Source of the DNA: Aquila chrysaetos chrysaetos
Taxonomy: Eukaryota > Chordata > Aves > Accipitriformes > Accipitridae
Assembly: GCF_900496995.4 (NCBI RefSeq)
Contig: NC_044004.1
Span: 7,068,001 to 7,132,000, forward strand
Reading direction: 5' to 3'
Length of the DNA stretch: 64,000 nt
Positions 37,701 through 51,300 of this stretch are shown here, piece by piece. Within the stretch, counting starts at the first letter, position 1, and each line of letters opens with the position of its first letter. Below the pieces are notes generated by a model. The model had not been told where the DNA came from and did no database searches. It saw nothing but the letters and a program-made list of their open reading frames with translations. Made by a program: the position numbers and the translations under genes.

Positions 37701-39758
37701 TGCCATCAGGACAGTAGGTGTGTGGAAAATGGTAGTGTTTTTTCCCTCTTTTAAATGCAGGAAATCTGGGAAGGTTATTAATTTACTGTCCCAGGTTGGT
37801 TGTCGCTTCTTTTGGTGAGGAAAAAGAGCAAAACAAGTAGTTTTGATTTTCATTTCTTAGACTGAAAAAAACCCAGAGCTTGCTAATTTCCCTTGATGAA
37901 AATTTTAGGGGAAAATTCCCTTACAGACCTACTTGCAGTGTAGGCTGTAGCTCTGGGTACGACAGAGCCACAGACTGCATAGGAGGAACCTCTGGCTTTT
38001 CACTTCTTAAAGAGTGCTGCCCCGAAAGTGCTTCCCAAAAGAGCTATGATTCAGCTTCTGCTTTACAGAGTTCATTAAAAATTTTGAAGGAGACTGAAAG
38101 CATTTCATCAAAGCAAAGATATTAATTATTATTACAGATAAAGAATGAAGCACTCTCAAGCTATAGTCAAGGCTCCAGGTCTCAGTGCTGGTTTAAGTCT
38201 AGACCTAATTAATACAGAGGAACATAATCAGCTCCTTTATAAATTCTGACATGGTGCCTGTCCATTTGGTTTAAAAGCTTAAGTGTATTGTAAGTTTGTC
38301 GTTGGGATGTAGTTAGGAGCCTTACACTAAATATCAGCTAAGGTCTGAACCACAACCTCATAGCAACCTTTTATTAAACTTTCTTCTTGGACTTCATATA
38401 CCATACGGTTATGACACATCTTTCCTTCTTTCCCACCACCAAAGATGTTATTACAAGACACGTTGTAAGTGAGTGCTCTGTAAAAATGAATTTAATAACA
38501 ATTACTTACTGGGCATTTCAAGTGACAACTCTAAAGTCTCGGAATTTTTAAATATAGGACACACCTCAGTGAGTAGCTTGATGAGATTTTGATTGATTTA
38601 GTCCATAGAGCATTGCTTTTTGTCTCTACTTTGTATCAACTGTATGGATTCTCACATACTTACAGCTGTATTTTCATTCCCATACTGTAAACATAAGTGA
38701 ACTTAAAGGGCAATGTCATTTCCTTGCTAGTGAAAACACAGAGTGAGAAGATAGAAAAAAGAAAGCAAGCAGTGCCTTTAAAACAATAATTGGGCTACAG
38801 ATTTCAGCTTTCATGACCTTTTAGACTACTGAAGGGTCTGGAAAGACAAGTAGGAAGCCAAACCACAATATTCTGCTACCATAGCGCTCTCTAGAAACTT
38901 TTTCAAGTTTCATGTTTTTACATGTTAACAAGCGCTGAGATGGGTCATGTTATAACCACCTCCAACTCCTTCTTACACTACTGCAGTTTGTCAAGCTGAT
39001 TATCTGAATTTTTAACCACAGCTTTTTACTTGTAGTTGCACAATACTGTATCTACTCTACCAGTTGTACATAAGCTAGCTAAATTAAGGCATAAAGCTAT
39101 AGTCAACCAAGCTGCAATAACTAAAATGGAAATACACAATTAAGTCAAAAACTGGTAAGTTCCTTAGACAGTCATGTTACAGTTACTGAATAATGAAAAC
39201 AAAAATAATTCTCCAACACAAAAACAGACTGAAGAATTTAGTGTAGGAATAACTTAAAATAAAATACATAGGCACAAATTCAGTGTTTACCAAGAAACCT
39301 GTAATTTGGTTTACTTTAGCATACTTCATAAAGACTATAATTTACATAAACAACTGTGGGAGACGTCTGATCTCAATTCTATAGCCTAATGTATACGGCT
39401 TATCTGGAAGTAAATAGTAATTCCAAATTGTTTGTCTGGGTCTCTCTTTTCCATGGTAATTGCTACAACCACTCATCATAATCTTAAGGGTGGGCTCCAA
39501 CATCACTTAAAACTTTGAATATTTAAAAAAAAAAAACAGTCACAATTGTATTTGAGAGAAAGCTAGGTGTTACACATACATAGGTTGAGTTCAAGACACT
39601 CTCACCAAATTAAGCACCGCAGGGGATATAGTTGTTTCTCTGCCTACTATCTGAATCCTAGTCAGTCTGAAATGCTGAACTGTTCATGGTAGTACCAAAT
39701 AAGATTACTAAGCAAGTAGAGAAATTTAAAATATTAGGAAACATTTTTAGATTTCTAT
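37701..39758. other. Spacer between RNF212 promoter and TMED11 3' end
   Basis: About 2 kb with no recognisable exon or mobile element; a 12-base A run lies near 39.53 kb. RNF212 and TMED11 are head-to-tail, so RNF212's upstream control elements are probably within this stretch (inference). Confidence 0.5.
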
Positions 39759-39764
39759 TTTATT
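39759..39764 (-). terminator. TMED11: Candidate poly(A) signal of TMED11
   Basis: Minus-strand AATAAA about 300 nt past the TMED11 stop codon; the first canonical hexamer I found downstream. Confidence 0.5.
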
Positions 39765-40064
39765 AACAATCCAGAGTTGAACTTAAATAGTGCCTTAGTC
39801 ACTGAGTCCTTCTTCGAGATTTAGCTTTATATCTGTAGAGAGAAAAAAACTGATAAAAGATGGCATTCAAGGAGTAAAATGTAAGGGGATGCCAGAGGTT
39901 GTGATATAGATGGGGAAACCAGAGTTAGAGTAAGAATCAGAATAGAAGATGAAAGAAGATTGAGAATCATATACAACCAATTTTCTCATAGATGCAGGGT
40001 TCCTTTGGATGTTAGGTATTACATGGTGTGCAATTTTTGAATATGTGCATTTACTTTATAAGAC

Positions 40065-40214
40065 TTAAACAAGCTTCTTAGATATGAAGAAATCTCTGAG
40101 AGATTTGATTTGCCAGATTCCAATGGAGATGAGGATTAGTGTTTGTACAATAGCCCACCACAAAATATTGCTGTTGGTTTCTTCACTTGTCTTCCGAAAT
40201 TTTTCTTCACGCTC
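40065..40214 (-). CDS. TMED11: TMED11 exon 5 (membrane span and COPI tail)
   Basis: Acceptor TTTTTTTCTTTAG. It encodes [15 protein letters not shown], the transmembrane helix and the tail SKKLV, then TAA at 40067-40065. Confidence 0.96.
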   Translation of the reverse strand, partial: EREEKFRKTSEETNSNILWWAIVQTLILISIGIWQIKSLRDFFISKKLV

Positions 40215-43200
40215 CTAAAGAAAAAAGGAAAAGCATAATTATTACCTTTTGGCATCTGTATGTTTCATGCTGCTACCCAGGAAACTAGGCAGGTATCCCA
40301 TTTCTGCACCGTAATGAACAAACACTTTTTTCATGTTGATAAAAATGACAGTTTGTTCTTATCCATAAGGTGGATACCTTTACAAATCAAACCTGAGAAG
40401 CAGACACACTGTCTCCTGAAGCAGAAAGGCTTCCCTTGTTGACAAAAGATATACTGTGCTAAATATGTTCCATTAGTACAGGCTTAAGCCTTTTTAGGTT
40501 TACAGTCACTTCCATATTGCAGTCAAGAACCTTTCTGCAGTCAAATTTTTTTCTTTAGGTAATTAGTTGATATATTTCAAACACAATCTGACTGCCTGTG
40601 TATGTATAGAAATGTGAAGACAACGGGTGAACACTTGCTTGAAGGAGGGCTTTATTTCTAACTGCATGAAGATATATAAATATACAGTCATTTCCTTACC
40701 CACTCCAATAAAGTTTATGCACACAGACCAGCATGGAAACAACAGCTGGCAACATCACCAGCAATAGTACCTGCCACCTGCTCAGCTGCTGTTACTGACT
40801 CTGACCAAGAAAATTATATTTGGAAATTCCTGCTTTAAAATAACACCTGTTGCTATGAGTTCGCAGTGATTAATTAGTTTTTATGTTACAGCTTAAAAAT
40901 ATTTTGCAAGGTAATGTAGGCTATTTTGGTTAAATACCAATAGATTTTTATGAGTTAGTTAAAAATAACACTGCAATTAAATAATAAACCTCATAATACT
41001 TTATAAATCAATAAGCCTATGTACAATATTTTTAACATTTCCATCAGGGAACATACATACTCTTTCATAGTTTTGTTCTTTGGATATATGATGAATTTGC
41101 TCAATTAGATGTTCTAGTCTAAAGTTAACTTCATTCACTTTGTCTTTGGCTTGAACAACAGATTCATCCAAAAAATGTTCTCCAACTCTAATGTCCAAAT
41201 GGATACGCTGCAAACAGAAAAAATATTCTCATTACTGTGTCTTCTGTGTTTTCAAAATTCCTAAGAAACAAAGAAACAATGGGTAATTTCCCTTTCAGCT
41301 CGTTACAGGAAAATGGTTTTAGTTGCTTATAGAAATCCTTCCTAAAATAAGAATCAGGTGGGATATTTAAAGTGTTTCTTAATTTTATTTTTAAATTATT
41401 ATACAAATTTACAATCTTAACTAATGTTAAGGCATTATTTTATGCTTGTATTGATTCAACTACCATGAAAATGTTTTCTGTTCTTTGTCGAAAATAGTTA
41501 AAAAAATGAGCACCATTAGGACTGCTCATTGTATTTCACTTTCCATCCTGTTATTGCAGAAATTCTTCAGAAGGACTGCAAGAAGCTTTTTATAGATGGA
41601 CTTCTAGGTTTCCTCCACTAACAGTTAGGAATATAAGACTGGAAGGAGACCAGCTAAATCATTATTTGCAGTTTGTCATAGGTATTAAAGCAGAACCATC
41701 CATAAGGTTTCTTTTTTCTTTCTCCACACATGGTTTATCCAGTATGAAATACCTCCCAATATCCTATAAGCTATCGTACAATCTATAGCAAAAATTCCCC
41801 AAACCTGCCAAGCAATAGACACGTAGAAAGAAAAGAGAAGAATGGAACTTGCAATATTACGCAACTTATTTTGGCATGAATTAAAAATTTTACTAAAATT
41901 AATAGAAGAAATTTCTCCTAGAAGCCAATTTGTACCTAAGACAAAATAAAAATTTTTAGCTAAACAGATAATCTGCGGAAATCCTACAGCTTGGTATTAT
42001 CACAATAGAAGTTTGATCTACTCAGACATCAACGCAAAATGAGGAGCACATCTTCTTTCAGCTCTCTTAGAGTTAGCTAACCGAATATCCAGAAATCCAT
42101 CTCACAGTCTTATGGTAGCCTTCATCCATTAATTTATTTAACTTTGGTTTGAAGCAGTTCAGATAACCACCACTGCATCTGGTTCTCCCAGAAAACCACT
42201 TAAAGATTTAACTTAGCTAAAGATTGTTTTTCCTTTTGTTATCTTCATTCTTGCAGATATAGTTATAAAAAGCAATATTTTCCTTTTTTACTTCTGTGTT
42301 CTTAAGCTAAACAAACCACCTTTTTTAGTATTTGTGCTGTTAATGTTCTCCTTCCCTGCACCTGTTCACTTCTTTTAAACAGGATGACCAGAACTGTACA
42401 TGGTGCATGCATCATGTAAAATGATATTAATACAGCTCCGTCTAAACCAGATAAAAATCTCCTGGTGTATCCTCAGAATCATATTCATGGTGTGTAGTTA
42501 ACTATGACCAACCAATGTTTTATCCCCCTTAGCTGATGAACTCCACAATTTTTATTATTAGAACCTAAGTGCTCTTATAATGTGTATGATTAAATTTCCA
42601 CTCATTTCCATAAATCAGTCCATAAGAACACCTACTTATTCCAGTGTAATAGTCCCACTTCAGTACTGTTAACTCTTCTCAGTTCTGTGTCATCTACATG
42701 TTCCCAAAGCTTACGTCTAGGATTAAATTTAGCCTACCTACCTCACATAAGACATTTACGAGATGTTTATATCTAGCTGGTTACCTAATGCTTTTGCAGT
42801 CAACAGGGGAAAAAAAAAACCCCTAGAGAGTAATTCTCACCTGTTCAACTATCTGAGAAGAGGCATGTAGATTAAATTTTCAAAACAGTGTTTATGAAAT
42901 TGTTTGCTGAAATAAATTAGAGCCATGATATCACCTCTGATGGCTTCTTTTTATTTTCATAATCTGCATTAAGACCAACTTTATTGGTAGTAGAGAATAT
43001 GAAGTATGCTAATCTGTACTTAATTTTAATATCTTTCAAAAATTACTATGTTAAATTTTCTTTAGGAATTCAGTCTAAGTTGATGAAGACATGGAATATC
43101 TTTATGACGAGTGTTTGTGTTAGTCAGTCTTACACGTCTATCTTTCTGAACCAAATCATTGTTCTTATTGATCTGAATTTTTCACATAAAAAGCACTGTA

Positions 43201-45435
43201 CAAACATTAAATCACTCTACAGTTATTAGTCTTACCTCTTTAATAATTGACTTAAATATCAGAACAGAGTCTTTTTATCACTTCATCTTCATAATTCTAG
43301 GTTTGTCTTCTTTAATTACTAGGAAATGTTGAATTATCTGCTGGAAATTAGACCAACTTCTAATCTAGTTTGTAATCTCTGCAGTTTGTAAACAATTGAT
43401 ACTATTACCGCAAAGAATATTTAATACACCTACCAGTTTACTTCCTGCAAATGCCACAAATCTTGTGGAGTTAGACTGTAAACAGATAACATGCTCCCCA
43501 GATAGATAGGATGTAAAAGAAAATGTTCCTTGTGGCCCATACAGTTTTGACAATAGTACCTGTAATTTAGATATTATATATGTTGGGTATGTACATTATA
43601 AACATCAGTAAAACAATCAAAAAACAGTACTGTGAATTGGATGTAAAAAGTAATCAATTAACCTCCTGACATCATTAAATTTATCTGAATTTCAGAATCG
43701 ATTTAGAGGAAAATAAACAATTTTAGCTCACAGTGAACATTGAAATGTTATAGATTTCTGCAGTGTACAAAAACCAATGCTCTTTAAGGCATTTAAAGTT
43801 TGAAAACTTTAGGCACAGAAATAAATTGTCCATTGCTGAAAAAGCTCAGGACGTCATGACAACGCAGGCAGTTGGTATGCATGACGGCTATATGTACCTT
43901 CAAGGTAATCTTGACTTTTGCAGTTTAGTTTATCATCAGCCTTCCTTTCTGCTGCTCAAGTACCTCTGTACCATTTTACTTCATTAGTGAATTTTCATTT
44001 TTTTAGAATTTAACCTGTTTTCTCAGTTGTCACTTACTATTCTTAGTGACACAGTTTCCCAAATCTGGTAGTAATGCAAAAATTGTCCACACACATCATT
44101 ATCAAACATTGCCATTTCTATTTACTTTGATAGAAATCACAAGGCGCTTATACCTTTCAGCATCAAAATAATGAAGATGTAGATTTACTTTTAGATTAAG
44201 ACTGTACATTTACTTTTTCCCCAAAAGTGCCTGTTATTTTTAGATATTGCTGCATGCCAGTGCCAAAAGTCACCTCATAAATCCTACAGAAACATTTGTA
44301 AAGCATATTTACCTCAGCAGCAGGAGTTGTGACAGTCACAAACATTCCCAAACCAGGAGCAGACTCCAGAAAGTCTTGCTTATGTATATCCCAGCGTTGT
44401 ACTTTGTAATTCCCTGAATAAAAACATAGATAAAAATCTGTTAAATAACATGTAGCTTAATATTAAACGTCTTTATTGCTTTTTCAGCAAAAATATAAAG
44501 ATAAATGATTAACAATAAAACAATGTATGTATTTCATGTGCTTATGATTAAAATTGCTCAGGGGGCATTTTATAATGGTGTGAAATCCAATAAATTTTTA
44601 CCACACTAGAAAATGTTCTAGAATACTACAAAAATGGTTGATTAACAAGTAATACTTTCTGATTACTTCTAATGCTCTGGCAAGATTAGCATACAGAAGG
44701 CATGCTGAGACCTCCAAAAGCATAAGTGTGCTGTATTCAAATTACATTTTTAGGATTGTCTTTCATATTTATCACATTATTTATAAAAAAGATGATTATA
44801 TATTATTTTTACTATCCCCTTTCAATCTTGCATTTACAGTCTTGTAGATGAATTTAATGTGCTTTTGATATCCCAGGTAAAATGGAACTTTAGTACATCT
44901 TGAATTGCTTCTTTCCAGACCAGCATTAATCAAAAAAGTATCTCTCCCATTTATATGGGGAAAACCATGTTACAGAAATTCTAGTATGAATGAGTAAATC
45001 AGTCAGAATTTACAGAAGCACACACTGAAGCCGCAATTCATCACTACTGTAGAATTAGAAGACATTCTTTTACTTCGTAGAGTCAGTTAAGCACTCCGGA
45101 AACCTGCATTTCTTTGTGTGATGGATACACACAATGTGTGAGGACATTATGACTAACCCCTGCTGCAGGGAGTTATTGTCAGTGTGCCCTCTTTCTTATC
45201 ACCATGGTTTTAGCATATTCATCAATCACAGATTTTCCTGCTACATAACAAGCTATCTTTATTATTGCATAGGTTAGACATCATGTAGCATTGACAGGTA
45301 CCTACCAATTACCAACGTGTCACTGGGAACGTCTTCGATTATGCATTTCTCTTCTCTTTCTCCACTATGAAAATACAAAGCAAGTGAAAAAGAAATGCAA
45401 AAGTTCATAAGAAATCCTGTTAATTGGCTTTTCAT
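40065..45435 (-). CDS. TMED11: TMED11, p24/emp24 family cargo receptor (5 coding exons)
   Basis: p24 proteins cycle between ER and Golgi in COPII and COPI vesicles and help select cargo such as GPI-anchored proteins. I joined exons 45435-45306, 44413-44313, 43559-43434, 41207-41061 and 40214-40065 (654 nt, 217 aa, one frame). Visible are a signal peptide (about 1-19); a luminal GOLD domain with the cysteine pair C31/C103 and the motif APGLGMFV; an N-glycosylation sequon at N107 (NST); a helical region about 125-170 including [10 protein letters not shown]; one membrane span at about 185-204 ([16 protein letters not shown]); and a cytosolic tail ending DFFISKKLV, with the FF and KK signals for COP coat binding. 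It matches TMED9 throughout, but its place between RNF212 and SPON2 identifies it as TMED11. The human counterpart is a pseudogene; here every exon and splice site is intact. Confidence 0.95.
41061..41207 (-). CDS. TMED11: TMED11 exon 4 (coiled-coil)
   Basis: Acceptor TTTCTGTTTGCAG and donor AAAGA|GTATGT. It encodes [15 protein letters not shown] through ISKEQNYER, 49 codons, phase 0. The donor lacks the usual AG before the GT but has a good intronic side. Confidence 0.95.
41633..42745 (-). mobile_element. Ancient CR1-like LINE remnants (reverse orientation)
   Basis: TMED11 intron 3 holds scattered blocks that resemble the reverse complement of old reptilian CR1 consensus. These are a GACTGGAAGGAGACCAGC block, CCAGAACTGTACATGG near 42390, CAGAATCATATTCATGGTG near 42475, and TGTGTCATCTACATG near 42685. 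They follow the expected order, but divergence is high. The match is from memory and needs a repeat-masking search. Confidence 0.42.
43434..43559 (-). CDS. TMED11: TMED11 exon 3 (GOLD domain)
   Basis: Acceptor TAAATTACAG and donor CTG|GTAGGT. It encodes [17 protein letters not shown] and then [15 protein letters not shown], holding the second GOLD cysteine and the NST sequon. Confidence 0.95.
44313..44413 (-). CDS. TMED11: TMED11 exon 2 (GOLD domain)
   Basis: Acceptor ATGTTTTTATTCAG and donor GAG|GTAAAT. It encodes [15 protein letters not shown] and then [25 protein letters not shown] is a p24-family signature also present in TMED9. Confidence 0.95.
45306..45435 (-). CDS. TMED11: TMED11 exon 1 (signal peptide and start)
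   Basis: ATG at 45435-45433 with A at -3. It encodes a hydrophobic leader ([19 protein letters not shown]) and then [14 protein letters not shown], matching TMED9 [25 protein letters not shown]. The donor is ATTG|GTAGGT. An in-frame ATG further upstream would bury the signal peptide and is rejected. Confidence 0.93.
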
Positions 45436-45690
45436 GTTTTTTATGTATCCCAGTTGTACTGCTTTTGAAGATAACTGTTTACAAATGTATGTAGTCCTGT
45501 GGTCATTCCTTGTTTGCTTCTTATCAGTGTATTTTTGAGAGAGAAAAAAACCTGTGAGAAAAGGCAGCTGGTGGTTACACATTTATGAATAACTACAGCA
45601 TGTTCTGCAGAATGAGATAACATGAAAAAGATATCTTGTAAAGTCTTTCTTCTTTCCCAGCATCTAGATTAAAATTTTATTTTACACACA

Positions 45691-45908
45691 TAGAAGAACA
45701 TGAAACTGGAAAGGACCTCTCAGGTACTTGAGATCAGTTCCCTAGATTACTGTAAGCAACCACATTGGCTCTCTCTTTCCATAAACTGCTCAGTTTTCAG
45801 CCTAAATGAATTTGTTAACTTATATTTCCCATTTATTCTGGGTGATTATTCCAGACCTTCACTCCTCTTTTATTAAGAAATCTTGTAATTTCCAACCTAA
45901 ATCACTGT
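45691..45908 (-). mobile_element. Degenerate CR1-like LINE fragment
   Basis: It starts with GAAACTGGAAAGGACCTCTC and ends with a block like TTAAGAAATCTTGTAATTTC plus CAACCTAAATC. These are the reverse complement of conserved 3' segments of old CR1 elements. Divergence is high and no terminal octamers remain. Confidence 0.5.
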
Positions 45909-48128
45909 ACATACATATACACGTACGCAAAACCCACAGGGACTCCATAAAAGGGCTGAAAGAAATATGAAGAAAGTCAAAAGAACTTGAACAAAGAAGA
46001 ATCTGAAACGCTAATGAATATGATACCGCAGGAAAAAAAATAACAAAATTAACATTTTCTGAACAAGATTTTTTTACATAAGAATGTATTTTCCTTAGAT
46101 ACTGCCTAATAAATTCTCTCAAGTTATAGTGTAAATCAAACAATGATTGAGGTTTTTATTTTTACCCTTTGTACTAATATAGACCAATCTATATGTCTGA
46201 TGATTAACTCATTTACCACTCAAGTGTTCCTTGTCCTGTAAACTGAGATCACTGTGTCTGAAAGGTTAGCCTGAATGTGAGAGGATATGTGGTCATTTTC
46301 TAGCAGGGAAGACCCACTTATGGGATCATTTCCAGTAGCGAGGACCCATTTTCGATCTCATTTTCCCCTTCAGAAGCTCACTACACTCCTGTTGAAGGCT
46401 CTATAGTTTGATGACTGACTCTCTCCAACCCTGCCATGTTCCTCAGCAGCACCTGGCATTTGCAGACGAAATTGTTCACTGATGTCCTTGAATGTGTCTT
46501 TGATGAACCTCACAGTTCACTTCAGAGTTCTGTCATCTTGACTTCAGGATATGGGATATAAGCTACCCCTACTGCACACACACATGCCATATATGTTGTA
46601 CACAGTGCCATAGACAGGGAAAACACCATTTCCTTGCTGGAATTTTACCAGCATTTATTTTGCTTGAAAAGGTGGAAGTTGGATTTTATTTTATGTTTTG
46701 TTTTTATATAGCTGTCAAATGCTCAGCTGCATACGTTGCATCCTTAACACTATGCACACACCAAAGGATCATGACTAGCCTTTTTCTCATATTGTCCAAC
46801 ACCTCCTCTGAATTTTTCTTTCAGTTACCTCATAAAATGTCCCATTTCCATTTACTGTTATTTGGTTATACCTATACTAGTAAATAAAACCATGTTGGTC
46901 TTCCTATCCATTTCTGAGCAGCCCTTCTGGGAATCTGCTTTGGCAGGAGATGCATTCTGCTAGCGCTAGTAGCCGCAGAATTGGCTCCATCATAGCACAA
47001 GAACAGGTATTTTCCTAGTGTCAGGGAATAAGGGTGGACAGCAACTCATCTTCAATACCTGTAACCTAAATACCTAAAATTTCAGGATGGTAACTCTCAT
47101 TGGATTATTTCACATCTGCAAAAGAAGGACTGATTCGTGTTTATTGCCCTTCACTGCAGCTGCTATCTATGAAGTTGCCTCAATAAAAAAATATCTTTGT
47201 CTAACATTGGCACAGGCTTACAACCGTCATCAGTTCAGTCCATTTCACAGCATGAATTATCTTCACAGATATTCTAGCACAAGTAATAGTTCACCTCCTA
47301 GCAAAATACAACATCTCTGTACGGATAAAGAGATTGTCAGATGAGGAGACTTGATTCCTTAAACATTACTTCTTTTTCTTTGACTCCACATGGTTAAGGA
47401 TAGAGGGATACAAATTGCATCTCATGGCCATTGAATCCTTAGAAATCTCAAGGGTGATATTAGGACTCCATTACTACTTCAGCATTTATACATCAGAAAT
47501 AATTTTAAATTATACAGGATCTCATCACATAATTGAACTCTTACCCCTCCACCACAGGGAGATCTTGACTGACATGCACCTGCATAAATTCTCATGCCAT
47601 ACTATACCTGTAAGAAGTATATGTTTGTCTGCAGATTGTGAGCTACTTAAGCAATCACCCTTTTATCTTTTAATTGACTACTTGAGGTTTCCAAAATTCC
47701 ACGTTCCAATGGTAGAACACAACATGTACAAGGGGACACCACGTTATCCTTCACTCTGCCAGACCAGTTGGGACAGACAAATTACTTATGTACTTCTGGC
47801 TAGCAAATGCTACCATAGTAGGGCTGCTGGACTTCAAACAAACAAAAATAAGTCAGCTTCCAGGTGATCAGGTTGTCATGCTGCATATTGAGAGCTTTTT
47901 TGTCTCAGGCATTCACAGTACCTGTAAATTATCATGGACACGACTTCTGCATACTACATCCCATTAAACAGGATTCATCTGACTTCAGAATTGCTGTATC
48001 ATATTAGATTTTTTTTCTGAACACAATAAATATTGTCATGGAACAGTCTGAGTTACTTTATTATGTTGGATCACTCATGACAGATCAGATATTCCCAATG
48101 TTCTTCAATTACCTGGGAATATCATGAA

Positions 48129-48300
48129 ATGGACTTTTTTGCCTTCAATACCATCAGGTACTCTCAGATCTTTTGTTTGCACTCCAGTTATATCCTGCTG
48201 GGGACAGTGCTCATTCAGTGGTCAGAAAGGCTGGCATACGCTTTCCCTCCCCTTCTAGAAGTTAGGCACACATTCGTTTCCATGACCATGCTTAACTTAG
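48129..48300 (+). mobile_element. Possible retrotransposon pol remnant (DIRS/Gypsy-like)
   Basis: In one plus-strand frame the translation includes MDFFAFNTIR, then about 20 residues later GTVLIQWSERLAYAFPPL. This resembles the block after RNase H in DIRS- and some Gypsy-type retrotransposons, which have the pattern DLFA-x-x-N ... W-x-x-x-L-x-YAFPP. The preceding sequence fits the same block only after a frame change, so the copy is broken. I could not find the RT catalytic motif or terminal repeats. This is pattern recognition from memory and weak. Confidence 0.25.
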
Positions 48301-51300
48301 TCAGTGTGGCGAGGGTATTAGAACTATTTTCAATGAATCCAACACTGTCGCTCCACAAAATGAACTTTAACAGCAGACCCTGTGTTGTTTTGGCAATTGC
48401 CTACAACATTTCATAGCAGGCTTGGTGGATGAGATTTGGTCAGTTAGAGTTGGCCCACTTATGCACTATGGTTACATAGTATAGAGTTGGCCCTCTGATA
48501 CAGCTTCTCCCCAATTGTGGGAACACATATTTACTTAGCAAAATGGAACAGGGCCTCAAACTGTGGTTAGTAAGTTTGTTTCACAAACCAACCCTGGGCA
48601 TCCATCCCAGTCATTTTGGAGTATTTGGTGGAACAAAATATCTGCCCTCTCCTGTAGTCCACCTAAGGCTTACACAGCCAACATTTATGGTATGGTACCA
48701 GGGAGAGCTTTATGACCCAGTCATTAACCACCAAGGTGCTGTATTGGATTTCTGCAAAGAAGCCACAGCCCATAGAAAAGCATAAATATAGATACAGCTT
48801 CAGCTGGCATTCCTACCTACCAGGAGATAATAGGAAGAGCTGCCATGTGTTCACAGCTAACTGTCTTTAAATTCCTTAAGGTACTGGACAAGTTGTTCTC
48901 AGTAATGAGGTTCCCTCTTCCACTATAGGAATTGAATTTGGTGTTCATGATTTTTATAGGACCACAGTTCCAGTTTGGGGAGACTTTTTTGCTGCTACAC
49001 TTACCTTTAACTGTGGCTTCCATTCTGCAAGAATATCTGCCAAGGCATCAAAGCTGATTCTTCCTACAAAACATTATTGCTAAAAAAAATTGTCTTTACA
49101 AATCCATTTCAAGTTTCCTCCTAATGTGTTTTCTGAGATTAGTTTAACCCAGAAATTAATTTACCTGTTTCCTTCCCTAAATCTCATGTATTTAGGACCA
49201 CAGCATCTTGGCTGCCAGCCATCTGTAACACTGGATGTAAGGGAAAGGGAAGGAAGAGCTCCTCTGTGTTTCTTCGCTGTCCCAAAGTTTTTAATAAAGA
49301 CAAATCCAAAACTGTGCTGAAAGTAAAAGCTACAAAGGCCTAGCCATATCCACACAGGGACCACGTACCTACTAATCAGTTTAATAAAGATATGTTATGA
49401 GAAATGTGCTCCATCATTAGAATGTGCTTCACTGGAACTCACTGTATCCACAGTCTTGCCAAGAAATGTCTCCATCCCTGGTGTTTGCAAAGTGAATGCC
49501 TGGAACTATATTTATGGCCAAACATTATACAGCCACAAGGGCATCCTTAAAGAATGCCATATTTACCAAAGTCTCCTGAAGTCACTGCTTGCCAAAAAAA
49601 ACATATCCAGGTAACTGGATAGGAAACTTCTACTTGAAGTTTCTGCAGTGAATATTCATGTATGTAAACACTCTAAAATAGAAAAGGTATTTATCACTAA
49701 CTGGAGTTTCCTGAAGTGTGTTGGCCTTTTACATGTTCACTTCCCTTTCTACTCCACCTCTCCCTCTCATCCCTTCTCCTTCAGTGTCCTTTGGGAAACT
49801 TTTGGCTTCAGGAGTTTGAGTAAACACTGGGACTGCTCCACTACCAAACCATATCTTGCAGGACTGAAATCTTAGATTCTGGTCATGTATACAATTACAG
49901 ATGCAGATCGATACTCTTCTACTGGACCTAGTCCTTTAGCTGTTCTGGACATGTGGGGAAGCAAAACTCTAGTGTTTAGAGAACTTCCAGGAAGGTTCCT
50001 CCAAGGATATCTTGTGGTTTGTGGGTTTGTTTTCCCTAAGTCATAATTTAGACTTGCATCTGATTTCTGCCCAAGACCATTATTGAGTTTAGTTTATCAC
50101 TCATTGATCAATAAATTTGAAATTAGTTCCTGTCCTCAGAGAATACTTAAATATATACTTCAATATATGCTTATGTTTTCTGAGATGGTGATAACTGTGT
50201 AACTATATAGTACACAGGTTTAAGAGAAAAGAAAACACAGAATGAGCAAAAAGTAATATAAAAAGAAGAAAGAAAAAAGTTGAAAAGGTGGAGAAATTAA
50301 CTAAACACAAAATATGAAAATTATAGTACAATAACACTATTTCCATTACAGAATGGAAACAGGGGAACTGAAAAAAATAGGTATAATAAAAAGAGTAAGT
50401 GAAGCAATTTTGAAAAACAGGCAACAGTGGGAATCTGAAGAATGCAAGATGTAGAAATTCCTATACTTAGCTCTAACAACTGTGCATTTATCAGCATTTG
50501 CAGGACCAACTTAGTCTAGTCTGATAAAGTTTCAAATTTCTTTGGGTCTTTGGAAGATTTATCTCCTGGAAAAAAATTTAGAGAATCTTTTAAATGTTTC
50601 AGCCCTACAGAGAATACAGTGTGCTCCTTTAAGTACATAATAAATTTTCTGATATTTGGCATATTCCAAAAAGAACCTACTCATATCAACTCTCCTGTTC
50701 AGTATCTGTGCTGTGTATTTGTAAAATTGCAGTGTGCTGTAAAAGTTTTGTGGGCTGACTGTAAACATATTCTATTGAACAGTGTTATTCCAAAATTCTT
50801 TTCCTAGTTGGTAGCCACAACTCTTTATAAGCCATATGTTACATTCATTTTATAACGGTTATTTGAGCATTAACACTTGCAGTCAGGAACAGTCTCTGAC
50901 ATACTGTGTTTTGTTATATCTGTGTATACCTCAATTTCAGATAATATTAAAACATTGGTAAGTTTTCTCTGTAAAAATGTTAGGATGACACAAATAGCAG
51001 CAAGCACATTTAAAGAAATATGGACACATTTACTGCGTATATAAAGACAATGATATAATTTATGTTATGGTCAACGTTGTTAATTTTGAGATAGTTCTCT
51101 CATGAGGGACACATACCAGCAATCAGTCAGTTTTTAAATCTCAGCTAACACTTTTAATTAAGTTCAGAGGTTTTCTACTATTATCCACTCTTCTGATTAT
51201 TTCTAATAATTTTGTTGGCTGAGTGTCCTCATGACAGATATTCTCCTCACTTTTGAGAAAAGAAAAAGACATTTTTATGTATTCATAAGTCTCAAGACAA

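Noticed and set aside
45436-45582. Longer TMED11 N-terminus from the ATG at 45582
   Set aside because: It would place about 50 polar residues before the signal peptide; the p24 family starts just before the hydrophobic leader.
47415-47867. 150-codon plus-strand frame between TMED11 and SPON2
   Set aside because: It is the longest frame outside the genes, but has no motif I can name and no convincing RNase H or RT residues. At most it is part of a decayed retroelement.
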